Origin: Endomychus coccineus
Taxonomy: Eukaryota > Arthropoda > Insecta > Coleoptera > Endomychidae
Length of the DNA: 64,000 nucleotides
Assembly (NCBI GenBank): GCA_958510875.1
Contig: OY294068.1
Coordinates: 81,649,978 to 81,713,977 of the forward strand
Direction of reading: 5' to 3'
The notes beneath the pieces were generated by a model. The model had not been told where the DNA came from. It made no database searches and was given only the letters and a program-made list of their open reading frames with translations. The translations under genes and the position numbers were made by a program. Shown here in pieces: positions 29,390-42,409 of this stretch (the stretch's first letter is position 1; every line of letters begins with the position of its first letter).

Positions 29390-30960
29390 AATATAGAAAT
29401 ATCGGGATTTGGGGTGATTATGTTCCAATAGGTGATTCATGTAATTAGAGTCTTTTTTTTCGAGAAGGTAACTTCTCAAATGTTCGTGGAACCTTACACT
29501 GAAACTATGTCCAGTTTCTCCCAAGTAAAAGGCATTACAGTCATCACACCTCTACCTGTAAACTCCAGATTTCTTTGATTGATCTTTTTTAGATTTTGAA
29601 TCATTAATATATGAGTAAAGATTATTTGTTATTTTAAAGGCGACTTTTTTATTTTAGTTTTTTTTTAATTGAGATATCTTATGTAAGTGCTTACATAAAT
29701 ATGTTACACATGCGAAATTTCATTTGGTATTATTAATAATCTAAAGATAAATTAGATTTGGGGTTTTGTTATTGAGTTTAATTTTAAGCATTCTATTCAT
29801 TATCTTGACATCATGATCGTTATTTTTAGCAATATCTAGGATCCTGTTCAATTCTGAATATTGTTATCTTTTATTAAGCAATATATCTATCATATAGTTA
29901 TATGCTGCTAACTTGTAAGATTGCGGGTGTAAAAAAGTGTTGTGTATAGTGGCATCTGTGTTGGTGGATTTGTCATAAATGGTAATTAGTTGTATGTGAA
30001 ATGGTCAGATCCAAAAAGTTTAAGGAGTTGTTGTTTTCTATCTAACGTAAATTCTATATTTGAATGTTAGATGTTAATATAATAAATTAATTTATTTGCC
30101 GGGTACTACCTGTGAAGCAAGCGATTGTGTCGTCAAAATAGCGATACTATTTGATTTTCTAAGTAATTTATAAATGTTTCTGATAGGAAAGGAGAGAATC
30201 ACAAACCCATGGGGAGCCCTGTGTTCTGTTCGTAATATTTATTGTTCAAAACAATTTTGCCCTATGTGAGATTTACCTTAATATTTCCATTGCTATTATC
30301 GGTAATGTATTTTTGAGGACTAAAAGTTCTTTAATTACCCCAATGGTAAGATGTGTGGGAATACTAGGAAAGTGGTTTTTGACATCAAATGATACAAGTT
30401 TTGTATTTGTCTTTAGTTCTGTATTTTTAATTTTCTCTATCAACTGAAATTAATTTTTTATGCTGTATTAGAGGCTAAGCTTTGTATATTTTGATATCAT
30501 GTTGACTAATTCCTTCGCTATTTCATAAATGAACAAACGGGTCTTATTCATGTTTGATAAATTAAATTTCTCATATTTGGTTTAACTAAACTTGTTTTTA
30601 AGAGAGTGTTTAATGTTTGTCTGGAATTTTCTTGTATGATCTGATTTCAATTGTATATATTTCATTGGGTTTGAAAATTGTTCAATCTTATCTGAATATG
30701 TGGGTTTATCTGTTGTAACTATTGCATGACCTTTTTGTTTATTTGCTGAGGGTTAATTTGGTGGAATTTATAAGTATACCGCTTTAATTTTAGTTTCTGA
30801 ATTTTTGAGTGCAACTTCTGTGTCAACAGTAAGGTTTTCAAAGTTTTTATTATAAGTTTTGAGTGGGATGTTATGTTTGAAGCCGTTGTTAAGTGAATTA
30901 ATTTTAGACTGATTGAAGCTTACTTCGGGCATTATCTCCTTTAGTAGCAGATACAAATTT
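29390..30960 (-). pseudogene. Penelope-like retroelement (RT and GIY-YIG), broken
   Basis: Read on the minus strand. From 30956: KEIMPEVSFNQSKINSLNNG upstream of the polymerase; around 30200-30230 a GLPMG-like sequence; near 30150 YRYFDDTIACF, the reverse transcriptase YxDD box (YFDD); and at 29390-29580 the GIY-YIG endonuclease region with RCDDCNAFYLGETGHSFSVR and RFHEHLRSY. RT followed by GIY-YIG is the hallmark of Penelope-like elements. Frames are broken throughout. It sits in the host gene's intron, same strand as the gene. Confidence 0.75.
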
Positions 30961-31059
30961 GAATTACTTGGAAAATCAAATACTCAACTCAAAATTCCAG
31001 TACGTTTGTATATTGGTATTGCTATGTTGATGACGTAACCTCTTGCTTTACAAATAAAT

Positions 31060-31830
31060 TAATTTCTTACCTATATTAACAACTCACAATCAAATAGGGA
31101 TTGAAAACAACAGCTACGATTACTAACTATTCTTCTGCTATTTATCAGAAACTACTCCTACATATAACACTATATACAACACTTCTTCACACCCACAATC
31201 ATACAAGTTACACTATAATACATAGATCATCAGTTAATATACCATTAGGTAAAGATAACTTCCGTTTAAATTAAACATAATCACAGATATTTCTTACAAT
31301 AAAGGCTATGATGCCAAAATAATGAACAAAAAAACTTGATAAAAAACACTAAACCTAATTTATCCTCTAATTAATATGAAATTTCGCAAGTCTAATATAT
31401 CATTGACAAAAAATTTCTGAATTTCTTAAAAACCAGAATAAGAAAGTCGCCTTAGAAACAACAAATAATCTCACATATTAATAAATCAGAATCTGAAAGA
31501 GATAAGAGATAAATATGGAGTTTACAAGCTGAGGTGTGATGCCTTGTACATAGAACAAACAGGACGCAGTTCCAGTGTGAGGTTTCACGAACATTTGAGA
31601 ATTTACAGGCTCAAAAAAGAAGGCTCTAACTACGCGAATCACCTAATGGAACATAATCACAATTTCACCATTAATCCAGATATTTTACATATTCAGTAAA
31701 AAGGACATAAGCTTATTTTTCTAGAATCAATAGAAATTTGAAAAAAAAAACAGAAACCTAAAATTAAATGACCAAATCGATATCGGTAATTCACCTGTTA
31801 ACAATTTTGTAAATAAGCTCACACTATTGT
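31060..31830 (+). pseudogene. Penelope-like retroelement fragment, opposite orientation
   Basis: Plus-strand frame near 31520-31730 reads KYGVYKLRCDALYIEQTGRS, then SVRFHEHLRIYRLKKEGSNY and HLMEHNHNF, the GIY-YIG endonuclease of the same family as the minus-strand copy at 29.4-31.0 kb. The RT part upstream is too decayed to read. The two copies face each other tail-out, about 100 bp apart. Confidence 0.7.
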
Positions 31831-31839
31831 CTATTTGAA

Positions 31840-32463
31840 CCACATTGTTGATTGAAATCAACGACCAAATTCGGATTGACACTTTTCTATAGATTCTAAA
31901 TATGAAAGAAGAACTGTCTCGTAAACGTTGTGATTCCATTAATATTTTTCGAAGGCTCCCGTCCTGCTGTTTGTTGCTTTAGTCAAAAGACCAGAATCAC
32001 GTCGTACATTTTTGTCTTCAATTGGCTTTGTCGCAATATGTGTTGGCTAATGTGTTTATGTGTTTATCATTAATATGATCAATGTCTCCCCAAGGATACC
32101 ACATTGAGAATCACGTTTGGAAAAACTACACTGTTTACATAACGAATAGATACTTGCATATCACAATATTACAAATATGAAATATATTTAATTTTTCTAC
32201 ATGTTATTTAATTGGGCACGGCCCTATTTACAATTCTTGCAACAATACCCTCGTCTTATTACAGCTAGTGCCGATGAAAATTAATTGCAGGGAATATATC
32301 AACAGTGGATCTAAAAATTGTAATTTTTTCATTCAATTCAATGAATTCTCGTATTGAAAATAGTGCATGAATCTTATGCTGAAAGCAGAGTGGAATCTTT
32401 CTTACACTATTGTATGGTTGGTAGGTTCAAGGAAGCTACGAGAAACAACAAAGGAATATCTAC
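31840..32463. other. Intron sequence, nothing recognised
   Basis: End (in gene direction: beginning) of the 6.2-kb intron between the second and last exons. No coding or repeat match seen. Confidence 0.4.
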
Positions 32464-32938
32464 CTGTGGCTGCATGTAAATAAACAATACTACGCTGCGA
32501 CTGTTGGCTGCTATCACCTTCGGTTGAGCTTTCAACAGAGCTAACTTCATTCTTTCTCCGTCTTGACCTATCTTCCTTAGATCTAGGTTTGTCTATTGGA
32601 GCTCTGTGGTTGGGCGATATAGGTGGTTTCATGTTTGACTTAGATCTTACACCATCTCTTTCAGCTTCTGATATATTCAACATCGATTTGTGACCACCTT
32701 TTCGCACGTTCAATTCCGGTGACCTGAGTTCTTCTGATATATTATGGAGATCGCGGGTTGATTGGCTTCTAGTACGATCCTTAGTGACCAGTCCGGATTT
32801 CGATTTGAAAGATGGTTTATGTCGAATGCTATTGTTAGATTCGACGTCGGTATCTCCAAAGAAACGTAGATTTTTCGTTGGAGTTGGCTTAGAGGAGATG
32901 TCATCTTCCGTGCTTGTAAGATTTCCCTCTTTTTCTCC
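32464..32938 (-). CDS. Host gene, middle coding exon
   Basis: Acceptor TTTTCCAG|GGAGAA (AG at 32939-32940) and donor ACAG|GTAGAT (GT at 32462-32463). Phase 0 at the start and one base left at the end, fitting exons on both sides. Codes GEKEGNLTSTEDDISSKP, TPTKNLRFFGDTDVES, RTRSQSTRDLHNISEE, then ELNVRKGGHKSMLNISEAE and SIVYLHAAT. Rich in Ser, Lys, Arg and Asn, with no recognisable domain. An open frame across 158 codons in AT-rich DNA plus good splice sites makes it a real exon. Confidence 0.82.
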
Positions 32939-35496
32939 CTGGAAAATAGAACTTATTACAAACTGAAAGGTAGAAAAAAGTTCTGTTAGTTTATGAAATG
33001 GGAAGGGTACTCAGTTAAGGTTTCAGAACTTTGAAACTCAGAACGCATACCTAAATAGAGAATATATAAATATGTAATCTTATTTGAATTATTTATAAAG
33101 CAAACAAAAATTGAATGGAAGCCATCGTGTCCAATAAAATGAGTGGGAAATCTTTGTGTGTACTCATCGAGAAAGGTTCCATGAGTTCCGGAATTTAGTT
33201 GATCTACATAGATTAACATACCATTTGAATATCTTCTATTTCTATTTAAACTTCATATACATAGATACATCAAAGATATAATTCTATACAATGTTGAGAT
33301 GCAAATATCATCTATCTCCAGTAATTACTGATCATGCAATTCAATTTTCAAGTGCGCCTTGGTTTTGAATCAACACAGCCATGTCGAGTTGCAACTCACT
33401 GTAGTCTAAAGTACATAAGCTGCAAGCTAAATTAAAATAGGTTATTATATACTAAGAGTTTCACAAAAGGTAGATAATATATTTCAAACAATTACTACAT
33501 TATAATGTTTTAGTTTTACGAATTAATTCGAATGATACATTTCTATTCTCTTCATTATAAATTTTCATTGACTGATAATATACATTCGCATTATGTAATG
33601 GTCACTTTCCCCTTCAAGCTATCCAAAACTATAGCGATGCTGATGTTACACTATACTGGACGTTTGCTTTGCATAATTAGGTATTCTCAAACTGCTATAA
33701 TAAAGGTAGTGAAGTTGGAGATAAAATATGTTGCTGAGGCCAAATTTCTTTGGTTGAAAAGAAATGATGCTTTTATACTTACATATTCTAGGAAATACAG
33801 TATCTTTTATGCCATTCAATTTCATTTGGTGCATATAGTATGCGGTTCTACATTCTAACATAATTTTCTGTCTGTCGTTTTCAAGTATTTTATTTTCACT
33901 CTCCCAGTCACCTCCAAACTGGAGGGGCTACATGGAACGATAAAGAAGCAAAACTGATTCCAGCGGATATAAAATTTGGGAACATCCACTTCCACCGAAA
34001 TCGTGGTGGTAACTTCTTCCTCTAAATACCAAAGTCTATAGTTTATAATCATCGCTTTCAGTTGGAGGCGTATGCAGTAATCATTTTTATCATGTTAGTA
34101 CTTTCTCCTACGACATAGAAGGGTGAACCATTAGAGTAGACAAACCATATTTTTTCAGCTCATTCATGTTCATGCGCCCTTTTCAATATATGGCTTGAGT
34201 CAAACCTGTCAAATTGAAAGCACAGTTCTATCGTTATATTTATGTCGCCTCAAATTAATTTTTTTTGTTGAGTAGGTACCTAAATTGATTCCATATGATT
34301 TACTTCACTTAAGTGTGGTATAAGTTATTAATCAATTCCTTGAGTTTTTTGAGTGCTAAGACTTTTATTATAGTCAATCTTCAGAATATTCTATAAATTG
34401 TGTTTCTGTCTCCTTTGACATTGTTAAAGAGCTGTAAGCTCTTGCTATATGAATAAGATGACTGTGCTTGAACGATATCTATAGTGTATTATTTCTATTA
34501 GATGGTGGAAAATCCAGCTTTAAAAGTTTATCATTCTTAATAGCATTATCTTCGTCTACTTTCTTAATGTTAATGTATATGCTACCTCACAGCTCTTCAC
34601 TTTTTTTCTTGAAGATTCCATCTCAAATTTTATAAACTCTAATTTACTGGAACTCGAGTGATACTATTACCATATATACCATATATTTTCATTATTCTAA
34701 TTGGACAAAATATTTGTCATAACCCTTTGCGCTCTAGTCAATTCCGAAAATGTCTTTATCCAGAAATTACTCTGTTTGCTTGCTTGCTTGCAGTGGATTC
34801 AATAGAATTTTCTGAATACGATTATGTTTCAACTTTGGCGTAAAACGCATCTGCAACCGTGTATAGTTACGACAAATTATTTATAATCTATATTTAAGAT
34901 TAACAAACTGTTGGTGTTTAATAAAATGTTTGAAGTAAAAATAAAGTAAGTATCCAACCTACAGACTGTTTCTTATTCCACCTGAAAGATTTACATAAAG
35001 AGATGGACAATTTGCTTTCAGTTCAAAGTCAGTATTATTAATCCATACTTTAATGTTGAAGTAAGCATTATTATTTATGAAAACAAACTTTCAAGATTAT
35101 CGAAATATTCAAACCAGTGAAGGATTTCCAAATCTACTTTCGATTATCTCTAATTTAGTAGGATGGATTATGTGGAGCTGTACTTCATTTTCCATTGCAT
35201 ACTTAGTGTTAATGATATTGATATGGGTGAATTTTGTTCAACATGCTATGAAATAGACAGCTTACTTACTTTTACCATGATGAACGACAAGCAAGAAGTA
35301 GGATACACATTAACACTTCATCAACATTCATTGTTATTTTGCAGTTTAATATACTGATGTAAAAAGTGTTGGTACACGTTTCACAATTTACAAATACACA
35401 ACGAAAACGTACGTCAAACGTAGAAATGCAGTCCTGAGAAGAATTGTTTCTTCACTTTTGAAGTTTAATCCTATCCAAATTCAGATTCACAACAAA
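32939..35496. other. AT-rich intron sequence
   Basis: Left part of the 6.6-kb intron between the first and middle exons. Only short chance open frames were seen. Confidence 0.4.
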
Positions 35497-36469
35497 TATG
35501 GGTCTACCAATAGGAGTGATAGAACTATCGAACGTCATATACGCAAACTGTCAATTGTCATAACGCGAATTTAGCGTCACTTGTGCTTAGTATACTTCGA
35601 CATTTGACAATGAATCGTTTAACTAATAGAGCAACGTAGAGTTATCGTACAAAGATACTATGAAAATGCGCGGTCGGTTAGAGCTTGTTTTCATGCTCTT
35701 CGAGAAGATTTTGGTCAACGTGGACAGCCTTCTGAGCTTGCATCAGGCGTACAATTGAGAAGTTTGAACGGGATTATTCTCCTGGACCGTAATCCACCGA
35801 CACGACAAAGAAATGCAAGGAGTGTTGAAAATATCGCTGCAGTAAGGGAAAGCGTGAACGCGAATGTTAATGTGTACGTTGTGCGCCGTACTCAGCAATT
35901 GGGCCTTTCAACGATGTCAACGTGGCGCATTTTAAGGAAAGATTTGGGACAACACCCATACAAGATGGTTCAAAGCCAAGAACTCAAGCTTACCGACCAT
36001 GGTTTGCGGAGAACTTTTACCGATTGGGCGTTATTGCAGTTGGAACAAAATCCCGATTTTGGTAAGCAAATTCTGACGACTCGCATTTTTGGATGAATGG
36101 CGTTGTTAATATGCAAAATTGCCGCTTCTGGTGTGAGAACAATCCCCGGCAACTAGTCGAGAGGCCATCACACCCTATTAAAGTAACTATATGGTGTGGT
36201 TTGCATGCCGGCGGAATTATCGGACCCTACTTTTTTGAGGATGCAAATGGACATACTGTAACAGTCAACGCAGAGCGCTATCGTGACATGATAAGAAGTT
36301 TTCTTTGGCCTGCAATTAACTTTGGAGAATTGGGACAGAAGTGGTTCCAACAGGACGACGCAATATCTCACACTGCCCGAGACAATTAATTTGTTGAGAC
36401 CAACTGACCGCCAAGGTCGTATGATCTTACACCCTTTGAAGTTATATCACTCCTATTGGTAGACCTCTT
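35497..36469 (+). mobile_element. Deleted Tc1/mariner-type element with TIRs
   Basis: TIRs GGTCTACCAATAGGAGTGAT (from 35501) and its exact inverse (ending 36465), with TA-rich flanks fitting a TA target duplication. Inside, plus-strand frames carry a transposase relic: VENIAAVRESV (about 35830), LSTMSTWRILRKDLGQHPYK, a DSHFWMNGVVN region with the first catalytic D and a 1-nt loss before it, VTIWCGLHAGGIIGPYFFE and KWFQQDDAISHTAR with the second D. A deletion then removes most of the C-terminal part; PPRSYDLTPF just before the right TIR remains. Non-autonomous and dead. Confidence 0.88.
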
Positions 36470-38363
36470 ATATGAACTGTCTATTAAAATTATGAAATAA
36501 ACAATTTATATCGGCAACTTTGTGATGTGTTGCCTACTGTAAAAATGAAATATACCTGGTTTGACGCACCTAGTGCGGCAAATGCTTAGGGAAATTGTAG
36601 AAATGAATTGGTTGCGAAAGTAACCAGATATGACGACGACACATCATTCTAAACGTAAAAATGCTCTAGTAAGATAATCAATGATGATGGGCGTCTGGAG
36701 CTGAGATGAAGTATATTTTGGAAAAGCGCACCCGGTTACCGCTTCGGCTAGAACCACCGAATTCACTATATGATATAGCGATTACGTCTACCGGGATTTA
36801 TTCGGATACCGGTACCGGGAAGCTAGACACTACCTTTTTGTAATTGAAAATTCATTAGCATTAGCCAGAGAAGTAGTTCTACAAGAACTAATTAGTAGAA
36901 TATAAGTTAATGTACTGTTACGTAGGTATACAATAATTACTGATTTGATTATTTCAGTAGGTTGTTGATTGTAGATGACAATATTTTGCAACGCCAATAT
37001 AAGATTCTTTTTTATTCCACCTGATTGAGTGTAGGTTCACATACTACTTGAGATGAAGAGCAATTAGTACTCACGGAATTACATACTGCCGTTTATGCTT
37101 GTAACGAACAAGTGTGAAGGATTGAATGACAAGGTGGTTGAACTTGTAATGAACAGAGTTTTATGTACAATTTGTTTCAATCTATTCTAGCCTCATTGTT
37201 TAGATCTTATAGATGACAAACAAAATTATAGCCGGGCTTGTTCAACAATTGATACACCTAATTTCTTTGTTCGGAATTACAGATATTCTTTAATTGATTT
37301 CAGATCCGAGAAATGAATATGATGTGTTAACTACTTAGTAATGATGAATTTAATTTCACTAGTTATTCCGTAATTAGGTTCTAAGTATCATTACCGTAAA
37401 AGCAAGAACTGTAGTTCAACCGTGCCCAAAAGTACCTAATGCGTTGATGTAACTCCACTAGCAGCCGTGTTATTGTTGTATGGTGGTATACACTGGAGCT
37501 TAAAATAAAGTCAATTAAGGCTTAAAAACAATTGATATTTAATGTAAGTTATATTTCAATATCACCTATTGATTAAGTATTGTTTTTTGGTGAACATGAC
37601 GAGAATTTCATTCCTCATTTGGTAAATAATTACCCTATAAACTAGACCGAAGTTACGACAATTTCGTTTTATATTTTACTTTTAGTGCAATACCACTGCT
37701 AACCAATCAATTCAACCAAATACGATACGAGTATCTTTGAAGATGTTCGATATTATTGTTAACGAACCAAGAACACAATGAACTTAATATCCCAACTAAC
37801 AATAATAATAATGAAGAAAAAGCGCAAAATCGTTCATGTGTAGACAGTAATTTGTTATTTCTGCATATACCGGAAGTAACAAACAAACTTGAAAATTGTA
37901 ACAAAAATCTTTCTGAAGAACTTTATTTGATTCTGCAAAAGAAGAAATAATAAGAGACCAGGGAAGTAGAAGAACAGAATTCGACGGACATGGTTGTTGT
38001 ATGGACTTGCTTAATATTAAATTAATTCAATCTCAAAATATGAAGATTAAGATTAAATTAATCGTCTACAACTTCACCTTATTCGATATGAAAACCAAAG
38101 AAGTTTTTGCCATAAGAGCGCTGGTGAAGTTACAGCACATGACTACGCTTCCATTTTAAGAAAGAACTACGTTCTGAATTTAAAATTTAAAAAAATATTC
38201 AATAATTGAATAATTACTTGTATATGTCTCTCTAAATCGATCAGTGATACCACAGCTAAATATATCCAGACAGCTGTTTCGCCTTCTCTGGCTTATCGGT
38301 AGAATAAGTAGAGCTATAGTGCCATCGATCGATATATCTGCGGATATATACAATATATATATA
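36470..38363. other. AT-rich intron sequence
   Basis: No supported feature. A 64-codon frame at 37756-37950 contains an Asn run encoded by AAT repeats and is most likely chance. Confidence 0.4.
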
Positions 38364-39200
38364 TTAGACCCCCGCTTAGAGAGAGAAATTTTTTTTTTCA
38401 ATTTACACCCATGGAAAATGTTCCTAATACATAAAAAATAATCTCTAACACAGTCCGGGAAGAAAAAAAATTTTTAAACCATGCCTCAACGACTAAACGT
38501 GAAATTAGGTTTCATTACATAATAAATTCATAATTCTTAATTCATAAAAGCTGCTAGACACAATTCAGCAACTTACTCATTCGGATCTTATATATATAAC
38601 CTTTTGCGTGCAAAAGTACTTGTTTGTATAATAGTTCATATTTACGCCACTGCATGCCACAGTGACAAATATTTCATACGCGGGAAGTCTTTTTAAATTT
38701 AAAAGTGTTACTAAATTACTGAAAACTTCCACTGAAATAAATAATAATCTCATTGTTGAATAATATTTCGTGATATTATATTTTCCAACTCTTCACGATA
38801 TCTTCGCAATTCCATTAGGTACTTATTCTTTATTAGTAAATAAAACTTTTTTTAAATATTGAAACATGTAAATTTTTTTTTATTTCAACCCATTATTGTC
38901 CAAAATGGAAAATTGTTGTAAGTGAAAGTCACTTGGCTGCAACTACCTAGGATTATCTAGAGATCCATACCTGGAAGACGTATGAACGCACTAAATTCAA
39001 ATTGATACTCAATTTTTAACCATAATTTATGAATTTATTATGTAATAAAAACCTAATTTCACGTTTAGTCGTTGAGGCATGGTTTAAACATTTTTTTTCT
39101 GCCCGGACTGTGTTAGAGATTATTTTTTATGTATTAGGAACATTTTCCATGTGTATAAATTGATAAAAAAAAATGTTTCTTTCTTTAAGCGGGGGTCTAA
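38364..39200. mobile_element. MITE with about 180-bp inverted repeats
   Basis: Left arm TTAGACCCCCGCTTA...(about 38364-38545) is matched inversely by about 39020-39200 ending ...TAAGCGGGGGTCTAA. The arms share CATGGAAAATGTTCCTAATA, CAGTCCGGG and GCCTCAACGACTAAACGTG. The inner 470 bp are AT-rich without coding sequence. The superfamily is unclear; it sits in the host gene's intron. Confidence 0.85.
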
Positions 39201-39537
39201 TATATATACACCAACAACAGAAAGTACTAGAGAGAGATAGAACATAAACGATATCTACTCCTAAGCGACATTACGCGCGTTTAACACTTCATTGTCATAT
39301 GTGTATTAATTATTTTTATTTTGACATACCATTACTGAATGTATTAGAAATGGCTAACAGGTATCTGTATGTCCATGTATCTATTTATTTATGTTCGAGT
39401 AATTAATTCATCTTTGACAACAATATTAGAGAAACAGCCCTAGCATATTCGCATTTCTTTTGGCTCCTCGATAACTAATAGTAACAAAAGTGCTAGATCG
39501 AAAGTGATTATCACGAAATTGATGAATACTGACGTAC

Positions 39538-39681
39538 CTTTTTATTCTTCTTTCTTGATAGTCGATCAAGTGATTTGAACCAACTACCGTGAGTTGCTTC
39601 TGGCTTGACATTACGCTGAAGCTCTCGGGTCGGACTCGGGCTCGGTGTCGCTAGACGTCGTCTATTACTGTAGTCGTACCC
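39538..39681 (-). CDS. Host gene, first coding exon found
   Basis: Acceptor TTTTTTTCAG|GGGTAC (AG at 39682-39683) and donor AAAAAG|GTACGT (GT at 39536-39537). Exactly 48 codons in phase 0: GYDYSNRRRLATPSPSPTRE, LQRNVKPEATHGSWFKSLDR, LSRKKNKK. Followed in phase by the exon at 32938. The acceptor shows at least one more exon upstream (to the right), which I could not locate. Pro/Ser-rich then basic; W-F-K appears as near the C-terminus. Confidence 0.8.
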
Positions 39682-39689
39682 CTGAAAAA

Positions 39690-40680
39690 AAATAAAACGT
39701 ATTTTAATTTTATACTTGTGATATAGAAGTGAACGAAAACATAAATTTCATAGGCATGATTTAGATGGAAAAACAAAAACATGGTGGTTTACTGAAGAAG
39801 TTTAGTCTCAACGATATCTTCACTTATATTCAGTTGCACCAACAATTCATAAAAAAGAATCTTATAAATAACCTTACAGATCGCGCTGTTAAATTGTTCC
39901 ACGCACAGGAACAAAAATTTGAAAACTGTTCGTAATACACCTCCGAGAAAATTAAGGAATGGTTTAAAAAAGTGTGATATAAATGTGGCGCATAAACCTA
40001 TTTAACTGTGTTGGTCAATAGTCTTCAAATCTTGAAAAACCCGTAATACTTAATGAAAAAAACCTCACACAGTATATAAATTAGATTGTTTAGATTGCGA
40101 TGGGACTTATACAGGAATCTCTAAACAATATTTACAAAAAAGAATCTATAGTCATAATTATAGTACTAGTACATAATTCGACTATTAATATTTTAACTGA
40201 AGAAACCAATTATTACAAAAGATCTATCCTGGAGATGATTCACATAAGACTCTCCAAGTCTGTAAATTATAGAACAGACATTCAATCGTCAAGTCAGATT
40301 TATATTAATTTTATTAATTAAAACCCTTGCAAATTCCTATATGCGTCTTTATAATATTGAAAGTATATCTTAGGTAGAATGCTGAAATAGCAATATTTCT
40401 AATAAGGTCTGACAACCTTTTCCTATTGCCTCATAAATAATTAACAACTGGTTCGAACGAGATACTTGAGCGTTATTCAGTCTCACTCAAACATTGCTTG
40501 AGGTGAGTTCGAATATTATAAGTAGATTGCTATGCAGTGGATTCTTGATACATATTCATATACCTAAAACATTGTGTGTTAGAATTTCGATTACTCGTGT
40601 TTGTGTTCGTTTCGGCGACGTTGGCATTTTCAATTGAAATAAGTGCGATAAGGACGCTTTGTGCTCGATACAATTAGTTT
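39690..40680. other. AT-rich DNA, nothing recognised
   Basis: Probably intron of the minus-strand gene. The open frame at 40100-40321 shows no protein-like features. Confidence 0.35.
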
Positions 40681-40707
40681 TAAGCAATCCATTTTTATAC
40701 ATTTATA

Positions 40708-40751
40708 CGTCTTCTGATGATGGTCGTGAGATCGAAATGTACGTAAAGACG
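40708..40751 (+). ncRNA. Hammerhead ribozyme-like motif
   Basis: CGTCTT / CTGATGA / T / GGTC-GTGA-GATC / GAAA / TGTACGTA / AAGACG. Stem I is six perfect pairs (CGTCTT with AAGACG), stem II four pairs (one G-U) closed by a GTGA (GNRA) loop, stem III three pairs with a 2-nt loop, and the cleavage triplet would be GTA at 40743-40745. Core bases CTGATGA and GAAA are intact. The one departure from consensus is an extra T between CTGATGA and stem II. Minimal hammerheads with very short stem III are known from Penelope-like elements, relics of which lie in this window. Confidence 0.4.
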
Positions 40752-42405
40752 AAAATAATAAGCATATGTGTTAGTGTGACCTATTTCCCGAGAACGTATA
40801 TATAATCATTTATTTCATTATCTTTACACAATTAAACAAGAAATGTGTTGCTGCTTAGAATCTCTTCACAAATCATTTGATTCAGTACTGATTTTTATAT
40901 AATGGTTTCACATTCTATTAGATGCTCTTCGCATTATTTATTTTGTTATCTTTACACAAATAAATAACATTCAAATTAATATTTAAAAAAATTGCTTTTC
41001 AAAAAACAATTTTTTTCATTGTGGGAATAGAATCCGATCCTACTAAGTGGGAACCCGATATCCTAGCCCCTAGATCTTACCTTTGGCTCATCGTTGTGTG
41101 TCAGAAACAGTCAAAAGATCAGAAATCAAATCAAATGGTTTGCGAAGGGTAACCGCAAAAGATTCCAAGCGGCAACACGTTTCTAGTTTATTCCTCTATT
41201 TATACTCATATTTGTAAGGAAACCATAATTTTTATGTCTGTGTAGGTGTGTTTGATTTATGTGTATATTTGTGACATAGCCGCTAAATAAAATTCACTGG
41301 ATCAACTGCACAATTACAGATAACGAAGAACTAATGATGAATGTGCCAAATTTTAATTCTTATTCATCAAGAAAGGAAAACCGTCCGAAGATAGAGTCAA
41401 AATTAATTGATTCGAGATGAGAAAATCTGACGATGCAACACGTCGCTCTTTTTTATCGCCATTTAAATTTAATACGTTGATTAAGCCGGGTTTTTATTAG
41501 CGAAGAAAACCGCATCAAACGAGCTTAACAGGTATGCATATCATCGTTAGTTCGGGCTTTGTTGTAATAAAATTGAATCGAGCTGCAAAATAGAAATATA
41601 CGATGTTTCTATTTTATGAATGGACAGAAGCTTTATATCCGACGACTGGAAGACGCCAACGAGAAACAAATAAAACCGTGACTTTCACGGCAACCAGGTA
41701 GCTTATGACAAAGACCTTTCTGATAATTCGCAAGCACCATATCAATGTCAAGTGCGAACGATGTAAACCACATATTGTTCCAATTCTGGACCATGCCAAT
41801 GAAAAAAGATGCTATTTACAGAAAATTCTTCCAGTCTGGATTCCAATATTGTATTGGATATTTTCTTTCTAGACATCTTATCAGAGATTAAAGCATCGAA
41901 TTAAATCAGATAATTATCATTTTTTCATTGCTTTAATTAATTTAAAAAAAGTGACATTATAATTTAGAAGACTTCTTTATGTTACGAAAATTTTCTATGT
42001 TCTTCAATGATATTGGTGCTCAAAAAAATTATGAGAAAGTTAATTTTGAAAATAACTGCTACTCATTGTAGATATCTGAGTGACAATAATTCAACGGTTA
42101 CAGTATTTATTACGTAATTAATACTTTGGGAATAAAACACGCGTTTATGTTTGAATAACCAGAAATTAATAATTTTTTTAATCCTTATGAAGAGTCACTA
42201 TCTGGATATAACAAAAGTATTATTCCATAAAGATGAACGACCATTTCGGCCAGTCACAGACGCTCGATGAGATGGCAAGGTTGTGTCGACAAGTCGCCCC
42301 CTCGTTATTTCGTTTATTTGATTTAGATTGTGCTACATTATATTCCGACTAAAGCTGTAGTTCAGTGTTTCCTAGAAGTGAACATGTAGAATACTGGAAT
42401 AAAAC
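40752..42405. other. AT-rich DNA, nothing supported
   Basis: No gene recognised. A tRNA-like stretch near 41020-41095 was judged too weak to call. Confidence 0.35.
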
Positions 42406-42409
42406 AAAT

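Noticed and set aside
41015..41100. tRNA-like or SINE-head sequence on the minus strand
   Set aside because: B box is imperfect and no convincing cloverleaf or SINE body follows.
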